Positions 26,099 to 34,473 of a stretch of DNA of 59,824 nucleotides are shown here, in pieces. The stretch's first letter is position 1, and each line of letters opens with the position of its first letter. The stretch lies in assembly GCF_000424545.1 (NCBI RefSeq), contig NZ_AUKC01000025.1, positions 1 through 59,824 of the forward strand, given 5' to 3'. Made by a program: the position numbers and the translations under genes. Below the pieces are notes generated by a model. It was not told the DNA's origin and made no database searches. It worked only from the letters and a program-made list of their open reading frames with translations. This stretch comes from Butyrivibrio sp. NC3005 (lineage in GTDB: Bacteria; Bacillota; Clostridia; Lachnospirales; Lachnospiraceae).

Positions 26099-27886
26099 AT
26101 GAAGAGAAAGGTACCCGTAATATTAAGTATTTTCTTGGCTGCAGGACTTACTGTTGCTCCAACTATGACAGCAAATGCAGCCCCACACATCAATCCATAT
26201 AAGACGGTTCAGGCTGAACTTAATTTTGGAACAAAAGGTGTAGAAGTTGTTACAGAAAGCAATGGAGTTAAAGCTGTATCCGGCATCGAAACAGGTGATT
26301 ATTTTGTTGTAAAAGATGTCGATTTCTCAAGTGGTCTTAAGACGATTAGCATCATGGCTAAGTCTGACAAAGCATCACTTATCGAAGTAAGAAAAGGTGG
26401 AGCTGAAGGCGAATCCCTTGGAGTTATCAAGATTGGAAACACAAAGGGAGAATATAAAGAGTTCTCAGCTAAAATGACAAGCATTAAAGGAAGCGAAACA
26501 ATTGCATTTGTAGGTAAGATGGGAAATTGTGCAATTGATAGCTGGTCTGCAGAAGCTGCTGAGGAAAGTACAGTGACACCTGAACCAGGTACAAAGCCAA
26601 CAGGACCATCCCTTGATCCTTATAATACTCGCGAAGCTGAACTTATATTTGGTAGTTCAGGCGTTGAAGTTATAGAGGATAATGGGGGAAAGGTTGTTTC
26701 TGGAATTGAAGCAGGTGACTATTTCCTTGTTAAAAATGTTAATTTTAAGAACGGTTTGTCCAAAATCAGTGTAAAAGCAAAGTCTGATAAGATGGGACTT
26801 ATCGAGGTTAGAACTAATACTCCTGATGGAGAATTGCTTGGTTCTATCAAAATCTCTAATACAAATGGTCAGTATAAGACCTTCACAGGAACAATGAAAA
26901 ACCTCGAAGGCATGAACAACATTGTATTCGTAGGTAAGATGGGAAATGTTTCTGTCGACAACTGGATTGCAGAAGGTAAGAAGGCTGAAGAAACACCAGC
27001 TCCAGACCCAAATCCTAATCCTAATCCAAATCCATCAGGTCCGTCGGTATCCCCATACAGACAGGTTCCTGCAACACTTAACTTCGGAAGTTCAGGAATC
27101 GAAATCATCGAGGATAACGGAACAAAAGTTGTTTCCAGCTTTGATGCAGGAGATTATTTCACAGTTAAAGACGTTAATTTCAGTGAAGGACTTGCTTTAA
27201 TTGGTGTTACAGTTAAATCAGAAAAGCCTGCTATTATCGAAGTTAGAAATGGCGGCGCAGATGGTGAAGTACTCGGCTCAATTAAGATTTCTAATACAAA
27301 TGGTCAGTATAAGACAGTATATGGCCAGATGAAGAAGGTTGAAGGTAAGCAGACAATTACTTTCTTAGGAAAGGTTGGATCTTGCACAATTTCCACATGG
27401 GAAGCAAAGAGTGCACCAGAAAAGCCAGACCCACAACCTGAAGATCCAACACCAGAAAAGCCAGATCCACAGCCAATAGATCCGACACCAGAAAAGCCAG
27501 ATCCACAGCCAGTAGATCCGACACCAGAAAAGCCAGATCCACAGCCAGTAGATCCAACACCAGAAAAACCAGATCCAGTAAAACCAGATCCGGAAAGGAA
27601 AGAGCTTGGTCTTGATTATACAATCAATGATTGGGGTTCAGGATATCTTGTAAACTTTACGATTTCCAACAAGACTGGTAAGACAGTTGATGGTTGGAAA
27701 CTCAAGCTCAAAAAGAGCGATGTAAATATTGCACAGAGCTGGTGTGTAAATATTACAGAAGAAGGAGATTATTATGTAATCACACCTCTTTCATGGAATT
27801 CAACGCTTACAGACGGTGCTACAATTCAGTTTGGTATCATCGGAAATGGTGCTTCACACAGCACAATCTCATATACGTTCGAGTAA
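26099..27886 (+). CDS. Secreted multi-CBM protein: three CBM6-like modules and a CBM2-like module
   Basis: This 595-residue protein has a Sec signal (about 1-27, ending ANAA). Three ~125-residue repeats follow at about 31-155, 170-295 and 312-438, each with a GDYF..K.V.F..G core, an IEVR segment and an FVGK.G closing strand, as in CBM6-type beta sandwiches. A Pro/Asp/Glu-rich linker built from PEKPDPQP-type repeats leads to a C-terminal module (about 505-595) with conserved Trp residues (NDWGSGYLVNF, GWKLKL, SWNSTL) like CBM2. No catalytic domain and no sortase motif is present. It may tether cells or enzymes to plant polysaccharide; which glycan is unknown. Confidence 0.85.
   Translation: MKRKVPVILSIFLAAGLTVAPTMTANAAPHINPYKTVQAELNFGTKGVEVVTESNGVKAVSGIETGDYFVVKDVDFSSGLKTISIMAKSDKASLIEVRKGGAEGESLGVIKIGNTKGEYKEFSAKMTSIKGSETIAFVGKMGNCAIDSWSAEAAEESTVTPEPGTKPTGPSLDPYNTREAELIFGSSGVEVIEDNGGKVVSGIEAGDYFLVKNVNFKNGLSKISVKAKSDKMGLIEVRTNTPDGELLGSIKISNTNGQYKTFTGTMKNLEGMNNIVFVGKMGNVSVDNWIAEGKKAEETPAPDPNPNPNPNPSGPSVSPYRQVPATLNFGSSGIEIIEDNGTKVVSSFDAGDYFTVKDVNFSEGLALIGVTVKSEKPAIIEVRNGGADGEVLGSIKISNTNGQYKTVYGQMKKVEGKQTITFLGKVGSCTISTWEAKSAPEKPDPQPEDPTPEKPDPQPIDPTPEKPDPQPVDPTPEKPDPQPVDPTPEKPDPVKPDPERKELGLDYTINDWGSGYLVNFTISNKTGKTVDGWKLKLKKSDVNIAQSWCVNITEEGDYYVITPLSWNSTLTDGATIQFGIIGNGASHSTISYTFE
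27418..27590 (+). repeat. 36-bp tandem repeats encoding the Pro/Asp linker
   Basis: About four to five copies of a 36-base unit encode 12-residue PEKPDPQP-xDPT steps of the linker between the third CBM6-like module and the CBM2-like module. The last copies are nearly identical at DNA level, so copy number could vary between strains by slippage. Confidence 0.85.
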
Positions 27887-27953
27887 TAACGGGGAGTATT
27901 TGGAGAAAGAGCAAGACGGTTGTTAAAGAACAAGACCCTATGAAAAGAGTTAA

Positions 27954-27989
27954 GGGATGCGGTACTTTTAGGGTATCGCATCCCTTTTT
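27954..27989 (+). terminator. Terminator after the multi-CBM gene
   Basis: GGGATGCG (27954-27961) pairs with CGCATCCC (27977-27984), with extra GTAC/GGTA pairing inside, then a T-tract. It may also stop the minus-strand panD transcript, although the T-run on that side is interrupted. Confidence 0.85.
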
Positions 27990-28046
27990 GGTTATGCATA
28001 TTTAGTCGATGAGTTTTGCTTTTGTACGCATTTTGTATGCAATAGG

Positions 28047-28433
28047 TTACAGCAAAAGTTTTCCATGCTTTTCGTAGTTTGTTTTCTTTAAGATAAGGTT
28101 ATTATCATCTACGAAGACTACTTGAGGTTTATGAGTTTTTGCTTCGTCTGTACTAACCTGGCAATAGCACATGATAATAACATGATCCCCTACCTGCACC
28201 TGTCTGGCAGCGGCTCCATTTAAGCAGATCATTCCGCTTCCGCGCTCGCCTGCAATAGTGTAAGTTTCAAAACGGTTGCCATTTTCAACATCAACGATTT
28301 GAACCATCTCATACTCAAGAATTCCTGCTGCATCGAGAAGATCCTCATCAATAGTTATACTTCCAACATAATCAAGAGCTGCCTGCTTTACAACTGCTCT
28401 GTGGATTTTTCCTTTTAACATTGTTAAATTCAT
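28047..28433 (-). CDS. panD: Aspartate 1-decarboxylase (pyruvoyl-dependent)
   Basis: A 128-residue proenzyme that makes beta-alanine for pantothenate. It self-cleaves at the G24-S25 bond (YVGSITID) to form the pyruvoyl group. The N-terminus [11 protein letters not shown] and the NGAAAR motif match the family. It is the last gene of the minus-strand pan cluster, 14 bases behind panC. Confidence 0.96.
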   Translation of the reverse strand: MNLTMLKGKIHRAVVKQAALDYVGSITIDEDLLDAAGILEYEMVQIVDVENGNRFETYTIAGERGSGMICLNGAAARQVQVGDHVIIMCYCQVSTDEAKTHKPQVVFVDDNNLILKKTNYEKHGKLLL

Positions 28434-28447
28434 TTTTTTAACCCCTT

Positions 28448-29293
28448 TTATTCCATGATGAAATTATCAATAAGTCTAACCTTTTCACCGAAGAACACTG
28501 CAATAGCCATAAGGATTGGACCGCCTATTGTATTGACTTTTTGAAGTTCATTCCAATCAACGATTTCGACATAGTCAACTCTTGCAAGAGGCTCAGACTC
28601 AATCATGTTTTTAACTGCATCAATGACCTTGGAGGCATCTTTTTCTCCATCTTCAATCATTTTTTTGCCCATCTCGAGCGCTTTATGAAGGATAGTAGCC
28701 TTTGATCTTTCCTCATCAGAAAGGTAAGTGTTTCGAGAACTCTTTGCAAGACCGCTTTCTTCTCTGATAATAGGACATCCGATTATTTCTATATTGAAGT
28801 TAAGGTCACGAACCATTCTTTTTACAATTGCAAGCTGCTGGGCATCTTTTTGACCAAAATATGCTCTGTCAGCTTCAGAAATATTGAAAAGTTTGCTGAC
28901 AACAGTGCATACACCGTTGAAATGAATAGGACGGCTCTTTCCGCAAAGACCTTCAGATAAGGTGTTAACTCCAACATAAGAATGGAAGTTGTTCTCATAC
29001 ATTTCAGAAGGTTCTGGATTGAAAATAAGATCTGCGCCAATGCTTTCGCAAAGTTTGCAGTCAGCCTCAAAATCTCTTGGGTAGGTTGCTAAATCTTCTT
29101 TTGGTCCGAACTGAATAGGGTTAACGAAATCTGAGACGATAACTTTGTCATTTTCCTTTCGTGCTCTTTCGATAAGACTTGCATGGCCTTCGTGAAGATA
29201 TCCCATAGTAGGTACAAGACCTATAGAAAGTCCTTCCTTTTTCCATTCTTTAACAAGAGTTTTTACTTCATCAATTGTATGTGCGATTTTCAT
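28448..29293 (-). CDS. panC: Pantothenate synthetase
   Basis: A 281-residue ATP-dependent ligase that joins pantoate and beta-alanine. The nucleotide motif [10 protein letters not shown], the pantoate-binding region FNIVNPIQFG-like (here DFVNPIQFG) and SSRNTYLS are present. The start is taken as ATG 29293 because family members begin MKIAHTI-like. An in-frame TTG at 29308 sits directly against GAAAGGA and is less likely. A 541-base gap holding repeats A and B separates it from panB, unusual for this operon. Confidence 0.95.
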   Translation of the reverse strand: MKIAHTIDEVKTLVKEWKKEGLSIGLVPTMGYLHEGHASLIERARKENDKVIVSDFVNPIQFGPKEDLATYPRDFEADCKLCESIGADLIFNPEPSEMYENNFHSYVGVNTLSEGLCGKSRPIHFNGVCTVVSKLFNISEADRAYFGQKDAQQLAIVKRMVRDLNFNIEIIGCPIIREESGLAKSSRNTYLSDEERSKATILHKALEMGKKMIEDGEKDASKVIDAVKNMIESEPLARVDYVEIVDWNELQKVNTIGGPILMAIAVFFGEKVRLIDNFIME

Positions 29294-29458
29294 GATGTTT
29301 TTAAACAATCCTTTCTAATACAATATATTTATGTTTTTACCTAAAAGAAAAAATGTGTCTGCAACTAAAAATATATAAAGTAAAACCGACTAATAATTTT
29401 TGTCACTGCGTTCCAAAAATCTATACTTTATTGTTTTGAATACTTAGTAGATTAGTTT
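29294..29458 (-). other. AT-rich panC leader with a partial copy of the element B end
   Basis: This stretch probably holds the panC promoter or leader. 29352-29393 resembles the distal end of element B copy 2 at 29649-29688 (both contain GTGTCTGC, a run like AAATATA and GTAAAAC), so it may be a decayed extra end. No terminator or clear promoter is visible. Confidence 0.4.
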
Positions 29459-29461
29459 TAC

Positions 29462-29690
29462 TGGCTTGTAATATTTCATGAGCAGAACTGTTTATAAACG
29501 TTGGTCTGGGGTTTAAAGGCATAAATAATGCCTTTAAATCTGCCTACGGCAGACGACATAATTTAAAAGTGTTTAAATTATGCCGCATTTACTTATGCGC
29601 TGTTTTTTAGCGCATTATGTACCACTACGTTTATAGTCAAGAAAAAGCGTGTCTGCGACGAAATATACAAACAGTAAAACGGACTATATA
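29462..29690 (-). repeat. Interspersed multi-hairpin element B, copy 2
   Basis: Minus-strand copy of element B lying between panB and panC. It preserves every hairpin while the sequence varies: the third stem reads CTGCC/GGCAG here against CTGC/GCAG in copies 1 and 3, and there is a 2-base insertion beside the first hairpin. It is sense-oriented to the pan transcript. Apparent short reading frames across it have no support. Confidence 0.88.
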
Positions 29691-29698
29691 GAAACAAT

Positions 29699-29831
29699 AA
29701 CCTATGACTTCTTGCTGAGATTTAGGATAATCATCAGCAAGAATCCTGCTTCGCAGGACAAAATTTGTCTTAACGACAAATTTTGGTCTGGTACGGTTCT
29801 TGATTTTCCTGATGAAAACAAGAACCTATAG
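29699..29831 (-). repeat. Interspersed multi-hairpin element A, copy 2
   Basis: The most complete copy of A, starting four bases past the panB stop on the minus strand. The second hairpin is a perfect 11-bp stem CAAAATTTGTC/GACAAATTTTG. Its far end reads ATAGGTTATTG, almost the same as its beginning ATAGGTTCTTG, so the unit is bounded by direct repeats of about 11-16 bases. It is followed at once by element B copy 2. Confidence 0.88.
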
Positions 29832-29834
29832 ATA

Positions 29835-30704
29835 TTAGCTGCAAAGAGATTCGTCAGCATCTACCGAAAGTTCTTCTCTTTCTATATCAGCGATGATTTT
29901 TTCATCAATTGCAAAATTGTGTTCTTCTGCAGGGAAAGCCATGGACTTAACTTCTGCATCATATGCTTTGAAAGCGTTTTTCATATCTTCACCAATGTTG
30001 GCAAATCTCTTAACAAACTTAGGTTTAAAGCCGGTGAACATGCCCAGCATATCCTGATAAACAAGAACCTGTCCATCGCATCCGTTTCCTGCTCCAATGC
30101 CGATAGTAGGAATGGAAAGTTCGTTTGAAATAAGAGTTGCAAGTTTTTCAGGAACACATTCAAGAGTTACCATGAAAGCACCTGCTTCTTCAACTGCCTT
30201 AGCATCTCTAAGAAGCTGTAATGCTCTATCATAGTTTTTGCCCTGAACTTTGAAACCACCAAAAGCATTGATAGACTGAGGAGTAAGACCGATGTGTGCC
30301 ACAACAGGGATATCAGCTTTAACGATAGCTTTAATCTGCTCGCATACACTTGCACCGCCCTCAAGCTTAACAGCCTGAGCATGACCTTCTTTGATAAGCC
30401 TCCCAGCGTTTTTTACAGCATCAACAACTGATGCCTGATATGACATAAAAGGCATATCAGCTACAAGGAAAGTGTTTTTGAGAGCTCTAGATACAGATGC
30501 GCAGTGGTGAATAATATCATCAACTGTTACAGGGAGAGTGTCACTGTAACCCATCATAGTCATGCCAAGTGAATCACCGATAAGAATTGCGTTTATTCCA
30601 GCCTCTTCCATAAGACAGGCTGTAGTATAGTCATAACATGTCAGCATACTGATTTTCTGGCCATCTCTTTTCATCTGCTGTAATGTAGTAACTGTGTTTT
30701 TCAT
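29835..30704 (-). CDS. panB: 3-methyl-2-oxobutanoate hydroxymethyltransferase
   Basis: A 289-residue TIM-barrel enzyme that makes ketopantoate from alpha-ketoisovalerate and methylene-THF. The family motifs [24 protein letters not shown] and AHIGLTPQS and the catalytic-region [12 protein letters not shown] are present. It starts three bases after the stop of the DUF2520 gene, so the two are one operon. Repeats A and B begin directly behind its stop. Confidence 0.96.
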   Translation of the reverse strand: MKNTVTTLQQMKRDGQKISMLTCYDYTTACLMEEAGINAILIGDSLGMTMMGYSDTLPVTVDDIIHHCASVSRALKNTFLVADMPFMSYQASVVDAVKNAGRLIKEGHAQAVKLEGGASVCEQIKAIVKADIPVVAHIGLTPQSINAFGGFKVQGKNYDRALQLLRDAKAVEEAGAFMVTLECVPEKLATLISNELSIPTIGIGAGNGCDGQVLVYQDMLGMFTGFKPKFVKRFANIGEDMKNAFKAYDAEVKSMAFPAEEHNFAIDEKIIADIEREELSVDADESLCS

Positions 30705-30707
30705 TGT

Positions 30708-31556
30708 TTATTCCCTTTCTGATAAAAGTTTTTCAATTTTTGAATAATCATATTCTGTATGCTTTTTCTTTGCTATTTCGAGAGCTTTTTTGGATAGAGA
30801 AGTATATATCTCTTTGCTTGATTCATCAAGGATATCCAAGTGTTTTTGAACGGTACCAAGGTCGCATCTTTCAATAGGACCAGTTAAAGCTTTTTCAGGA
30901 CCCATGGAAAGAACTTTTGAAACATTCAGCGTTATAAGAGGAGCAAGTGCTTTCTGAAGATTATCTTCAGTAAAACCGCATTTAATAAGCTCGTCTTCAG
31001 CTGTTTTGATGAGTGCTACTACAAGGTTTGAAGCAATAACTGCAGATGCATGGTAACGAACCTTGGCATCAGCATTTATGACCGTCAGATTTATACCTGC
31101 CTGCACCAAAAAACTGCGCATAAAATCAAGTTTTTCTGCGCTTCCCTCGATTGTAAATAAAGCATTTGAAAAATTCTGGTATGAAACGTATCTGTCAGAT
31201 ACTGCCAGTAATGGATGGATTGAAAAGCCATAAGCTCCAAGCTTTTCAATGTCAGAAAAGATTCTAGAGGATAATGAACCACTGCAGTGACATATCATTT
31301 TTTCAGAGATGGGTAATTTTTTCATTGATTCCCATACAGGTGCGATAGCATCATCGGGAACTGTCAGAAAAACAGCATCACTTTCATAAATCAATGTACT
31401 TAAATCATTAAAAACTTTTGAATTAGTAAAAATTGCCGCTTCTTTAGCAGAATGCAGCGAACGGCTATAATAGCCACTAATATTAACGTGGGCATCAGAG
31501 AGAAATTTTCCAAGAGAAAAACCTACTTTGCCAGCACCCACAAAACCAACTTTCAT
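30708..31556 (-). CDS. panG: Rossmann-like DUF2520 protein, candidate ketopantoate reductase (PanG type)
   Basis: A 282-residue protein with an N-terminal NAD(P) Rossmann fold (VGFVGAGKVGFSLG, residues 3-16) and a helical DUF2520 C-terminal domain. The window has panB, panC and panD but no panE. DUF2520 proteins named PanG have been reported as alternative ketopantoate reductases, so the missing step is most simply assigned here. That is inference from family knowledge and context. The start is ATG 31556 with GGGAGGTGA upstream; the much longer open frame upstream is not conserved-looking sequence. Confidence 0.8.
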   Translation of the reverse strand: MKVGFVGAGKVGFSLGKFLSDAHVNISGYYSRSLHSAKEAAIFTNSKVFNDLSTLIYESDAVFLTVPDDAIAPVWESMKKLPISEKMICHCSGSLSSRIFSDIEKLGAYGFSIHPLLAVSDRYVSYQNFSNALFTIEGSAEKLDFMRSFLVQAGINLTVINADAKVRYHASAVIASNLVVALIKTAEDELIKCGFTEDNLQKALAPLITLNVSKVLSMGPEKALTGPIERCDLGTVQKHLDILDESSKEIYTSLSKKALEIAKKKHTEYDYSKIEKLLSERE

Positions 31557-31783
31557 GACATCACCTCCCATGTAAAAGGTGATACTGTCTCGTTCAAAAA
31601 GATACAAGCTCGTCATGCAGTTATACCTTAAAGTTTCATATAGGTATAGTTTCTTTATCGAATACCATCCGAAGGATAATATAGCATCAAGTTGATTAAG
31701 ATTCAAGTGATATGATAGAATTATTGTTACGGTTTGTCTGTTGTTTTTGACAAATAGTAAAGGAAGTTTAAGGGGAGAAAAAA

Positions 31784-32311
31784 GTGAATAATATGGTAAT
31801 GTCAGTAGTAGGTATTGTGGCAACAATATCTGCGGCGATTTTCTTTGCATTATATTTCAAAATGATTGCGGGGATTAGAAATAGATGCAAGGAGGGAATT
31901 TTGTTGACAGGAACATGCATCAAAGTAAGAAAAGTATTTGCGCATGACGATGAAACAAATAGCGATAGGGCAATGTACGTTTGTACCTATGACATGAATT
32001 ATAAAGATATTGTGCTTCATGATGCTCATATAGTAGGGACATATAGTATGAATAGAAACCTATTTGTAAAACCTGAGAAAAAGCCTGAACCAGGTGATCT
32101 AAGAAGATATTATGTGAACGTGTTAGATGATAAAAAAGATCATAGAAGTACATTTTATTTGCAGCTTCCTTTTGTTCAGAATAACATTGAATTCTGGTCT
32201 ATGGAGGAAGAAGTTAATGGCATTGAGAATTGGTTTTATAATATAGCACTTTCAGGAACAGTGATTTTTTCTATATGCAGCATCTTGATGCTGATACGCA
32301 TGATTGGATGA
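31784..32311 (+). CDS. Uncharacterised membrane protein with two spans
   Basis: A 175-residue protein I do not recognise. It has an N-terminal span (about 5-27), a ~110-residue middle domain rich in charged residues and probably beta-structured, and a C-terminal span (about 150-171). The start is GTG 31784 behind AAGGGGAG; ATG 31793 is the alternative. It is divergent from the pan cluster and 21 bases before another unknown gene. Confidence 0.75.
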   Translation: MNNMVMSVVGIVATISAAIFFALYFKMIAGIRNRCKEGILLTGTCIKVRKVFAHDDETNSDRAMYVCTYDMNYKDIVLHDAHIVGTYSMNRNLFVKPEKKPEPGDLRRYYVNVLDDKKDHRSTFYLQLPFVQNNIEFWSMEEEVNGIENWFYNIALSGTVIFSICSILMLIRMIG

Positions 32312-32332
32312 CTTGAAGAAAGGTAACGCTTT

Positions 32333-32632
32333 ATGGCAGATAGTAGAAAACAGTGGCTAGCAGCAAGAGATGAACTTGTTGGCACTATAATAAAGCTTGG
32401 ATTCCCAGAGGAACTGGGAGATAGCATTGCAAGGCAACTTGGAAGTCCAAAGGCAATGGAGAGGATGCAATCATATCTGGTAAATGTAAAACCAAAAAGT
32501 GCAGAACTGATAGTAGATGAAATGCTTGCCATATGCAGCGATATAGATGCATGGCATGCCAAAAAGGAAGCGGAAAGGGCAAATGCGTCTTATAACGACA
32601 TTCTTAACTACGGCCTTGGGGAAAGAAAATAG
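32333..32632 (+). CDS. Uncharacterised small cytoplasmic protein
   Basis: A 99-residue soluble, helical protein without a recognised domain. It is rich in Ala, Glu and Lys, with a central LGSPKAMERMQSYL segment and a C-terminal stretch ending YNDILNYGLGERK. AAAGG lies upstream. It is 14 bases before the response regulator at 32647 and may be co-transcribed with it. Function unknown. Confidence 0.75.
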   Translation: MADSRKQWLAARDELVGTIIKLGFPEELGDSIARQLGSPKAMERMQSYLVNVKPKSAELIVDEMLAICSDIDAWHAKKEAERANASYNDILNYGLGERK

Positions 32633-32646
32633 AAAGAGCGATAATT

Positions 32647-33351
32647 ATGAGAGTTTTCGTACTGGAAGATGATGATGCAATTGGAATGGGATTGAAATAT
32701 TCTCTTGAAAAAGAAGGATATGAAGTGATTCTTACAAAATCGCAGAAAGAAGCTTTAAAAGACTGGAAAAAAGGTTTTTATTCTCTATGTATTCTTGATA
32801 TCAATTTACCTGATGGAAATGGCTATGATGTCTGCAGATTTATTAAAGAAAAAGAAGATGTTCCTATTATATTCCTGACAGCAAATGATGCTGAAGTTAA
32901 TGTGGTAATGGGACTGGAGCTAGGTGCAGATGACTATGTCTGCAAGCCTTTCAGAGTTAATGAACTAATGGCGAGAATACGTACAGTTCTTCGAAGAAGT
33001 GGTAAGGATAAGTCATCACAAAATGATGATAATATTATAAAAGCCGGCAATATAACAATTTATGCAAATGAAGCCAAAGTATTGGTTAAAAATGTTCTGA
33101 CAGGCAAAGAAGAAAGCGTAGAACTTACTGCACTTGAATATAGGCTTTTACTTATGTTTTGTCATAACAAGGGGACAGTTTTGTCTAGAAATAGTATTCT
33201 AGAAGAAATGTGGGATGTAAGCGGAGACTTTGTAAATGATAATACGCTCACCGTTTATATCAAAAGATTACGGGATAAGATAGAGAAAAATCCTGCAAAT
33301 CCGCAGCTGATAAAGACAGTTAGAGGTCTAGGATATATCATGGAAAGGTGA
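32647..33351 (+). CDS. OmpR-family response regulator of the ABC exporter locus
   Basis: A 234-residue regulator: receiver domain with acidic residues 7-10 and phosphorylated D51 (CILDINLPDGNG), K in CKPFR, and a winged-helix output domain ending VRGLGYIME. Together with the kinase and ABC genes that follow it resembles antimicrobial-peptide or envelope-stress modules in Firmicutes. It overlaps the region where its kinase starts. Confidence 0.92.
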   Translation: MRVFVLEDDDAIGMGLKYSLEKEGYEVILTKSQKEALKDWKKGFYSLCILDINLPDGNGYDVCRFIKEKEDVPIIFLTANDAEVNVVMGLELGADDYVCKPFRVNELMARIRTVLRRSGKDKSSQNDDNIIKAGNITIYANEAKVLVKNVLTGKEESVELTALEYRLLLMFCHNKGTVLSRNSILEEMWDVSGDFVNDNTLTVYIKRLRDKIEKNPANPQLIKTVRGLGYIMER

Positions 33352-33356
33352 CAGAT

Positions 33357-34355
33357 ATGCTGCATAATAAAGAAAACAAGACAGTTTTTTCAATTTCCAG
33401 TATAGTTACTATAGTATTTGGTATTGCAGGCTTTTTTATAGGAGGAAAAACACTTTTTCTACTAACAACAATACTGGGAATTATTCTTATATTTATTTTT
33501 TTTATTTTTACTAAAAAAAGGTATGAGAATATTGAGGCTCTAAATTCGTATTTGGTAAAAGTTCTTTCGGGTGATGAGGTTCCTGATATACTAAGTCAGG
33601 AAGAGGGAGAACTATCTATTCTAAAATCTAATATATATAAAACTACCACAACATTAAAATATCAAAGAGAACTTATCCTTCAGGATAAAAAAAGGCTTGC
33701 TGATGCAATTGCTGATATCAGTCATCAGTTAAAGACGCCTTTAACATCTATGATGGTTATGAATGATTTACTTGAGGCTGAAGATGATAAGGATAAGCAA
33801 AGAAAGTTTCTTAAAACTCAATCAGATCAGCTCGATAGAATGAACTGGCTTATACAGACTCTTTTGAAACTTTCCAAAATAGATGCAGGGACTATTACGA
33901 TGAAAAAAGAAGAAACATCATGTAAGAATCTACTAGCATCGGCATTAAAAGCTTTTGAAATTCAGATGGAATTAAAGAATATAAAATGTAGTACAGACAG
34001 TTTAGAAATAGATATAAGCTGTGATAAAAACTGGACTGTTGAAGCTTTGCAGAACATTATTAAAAACTGCATAGAGCATATGGAAGAAGGGGGAAGCCTT
34101 TCTATAAGAGCAGAGGAAACAAATATTTTCAAACAGATAATAATATCTGATAGCGGATGTGGAATTGACAAGGAGGATATTCCGCATATTTTCGAACGTT
34201 TCTATAAAGGTAAGAATGCTGGAAAAGACAGTGTAGGAATAGGACTTGCACTTTCTAAAACTATTATTTTAAGTCAGCATGGTGATATTCTGGTGGAAAG
34301 TAAAAAAGGCGAAGGAAGCAGCTTTTTTATAAGATTCTATAAGACGATTATCTAA
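33357..34355 (+). CDS. Sensor histidine kinase with minimal sensor (two adjacent spans)
   Basis: A 332-residue kinase with two closely spaced membrane spans (about 9-29 and 32-52) and almost no extracellular part, then H123 in DISHQLKTPL and an ATP-binding domain (NIIKNCIEH, DSGCGI, GIGLALS). Kinases of this build commonly sense through a partner transporter, which fits the ABC exporter downstream. ATG 33357 is preferred, with GGAAAGG eight bases upstream. A GTG at 33348 overlapping the regulator stop is possible. Confidence 0.9.
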   Translation: MLHNKENKTVFSISSIVTIVFGIAGFFIGGKTLFLLTTILGIILIFIFFIFTKKRYENIEALNSYLVKVLSGDEVPDILSQEEGELSILKSNIYKTTTTLKYQRELILQDKKRLADAIADISHQLKTPLTSMMVMNDLLEAEDDKDKQRKFLKTQSDQLDRMNWLIQTLLKLSKIDAGTITMKKEETSCKNLLASALKAFEIQMELKNIKCSTDSLEIDISCDKNWTVEALQNIIKNCIEHMEEGGSLSIRAEETNIFKQIIISDSGCGIDKEDIPHIFERFYKGKNAGKDSVGIGLALSKTIILSQHGDILVESKKGEGSSFFIRFYKTII

Positions 34356-34387
34356 AGTGACTAAATTGTAATAAATAAGTCACTTTA
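34353..34387 (+). repeat. 10-bp inverted repeat at the kinase stop
   Basis: TAAAGTGACT (34353-34362), which includes the kinase stop codon, is exactly inverted at 34378-34387 (AGTCACTTTA). No T-tract follows. It could be an operator for the linked regulator or a stem-loop that sets the balance between two-component and transporter messages. A second pair, ATTCTCAA (34411-34418) with TTGAGAAT (34456-34463), follows. Confidence 0.5.
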
Positions 34388-34473
34388 AAGTAAGGTGGTT
34401 TGGTTATTCTATTCTCAAACAGGCAAATAGTAATAATGAAAAAAATCTGTGTTACTTGAGAATGGAGGAAATG

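Noticed and set aside
27694..28005. 103-residue plus-strand frame overlapping the end of the multi-CBM gene
   Set aside because: It is an out-of-frame shadow of the CBM2-like module that runs through the terminator.
29649..29831. 60-residue plus-strand frame between panC and panB
   Set aside because: It is a reading of elements A and B on the strand opposite the pan genes; it does not recur with a conserved frame in the other copies.
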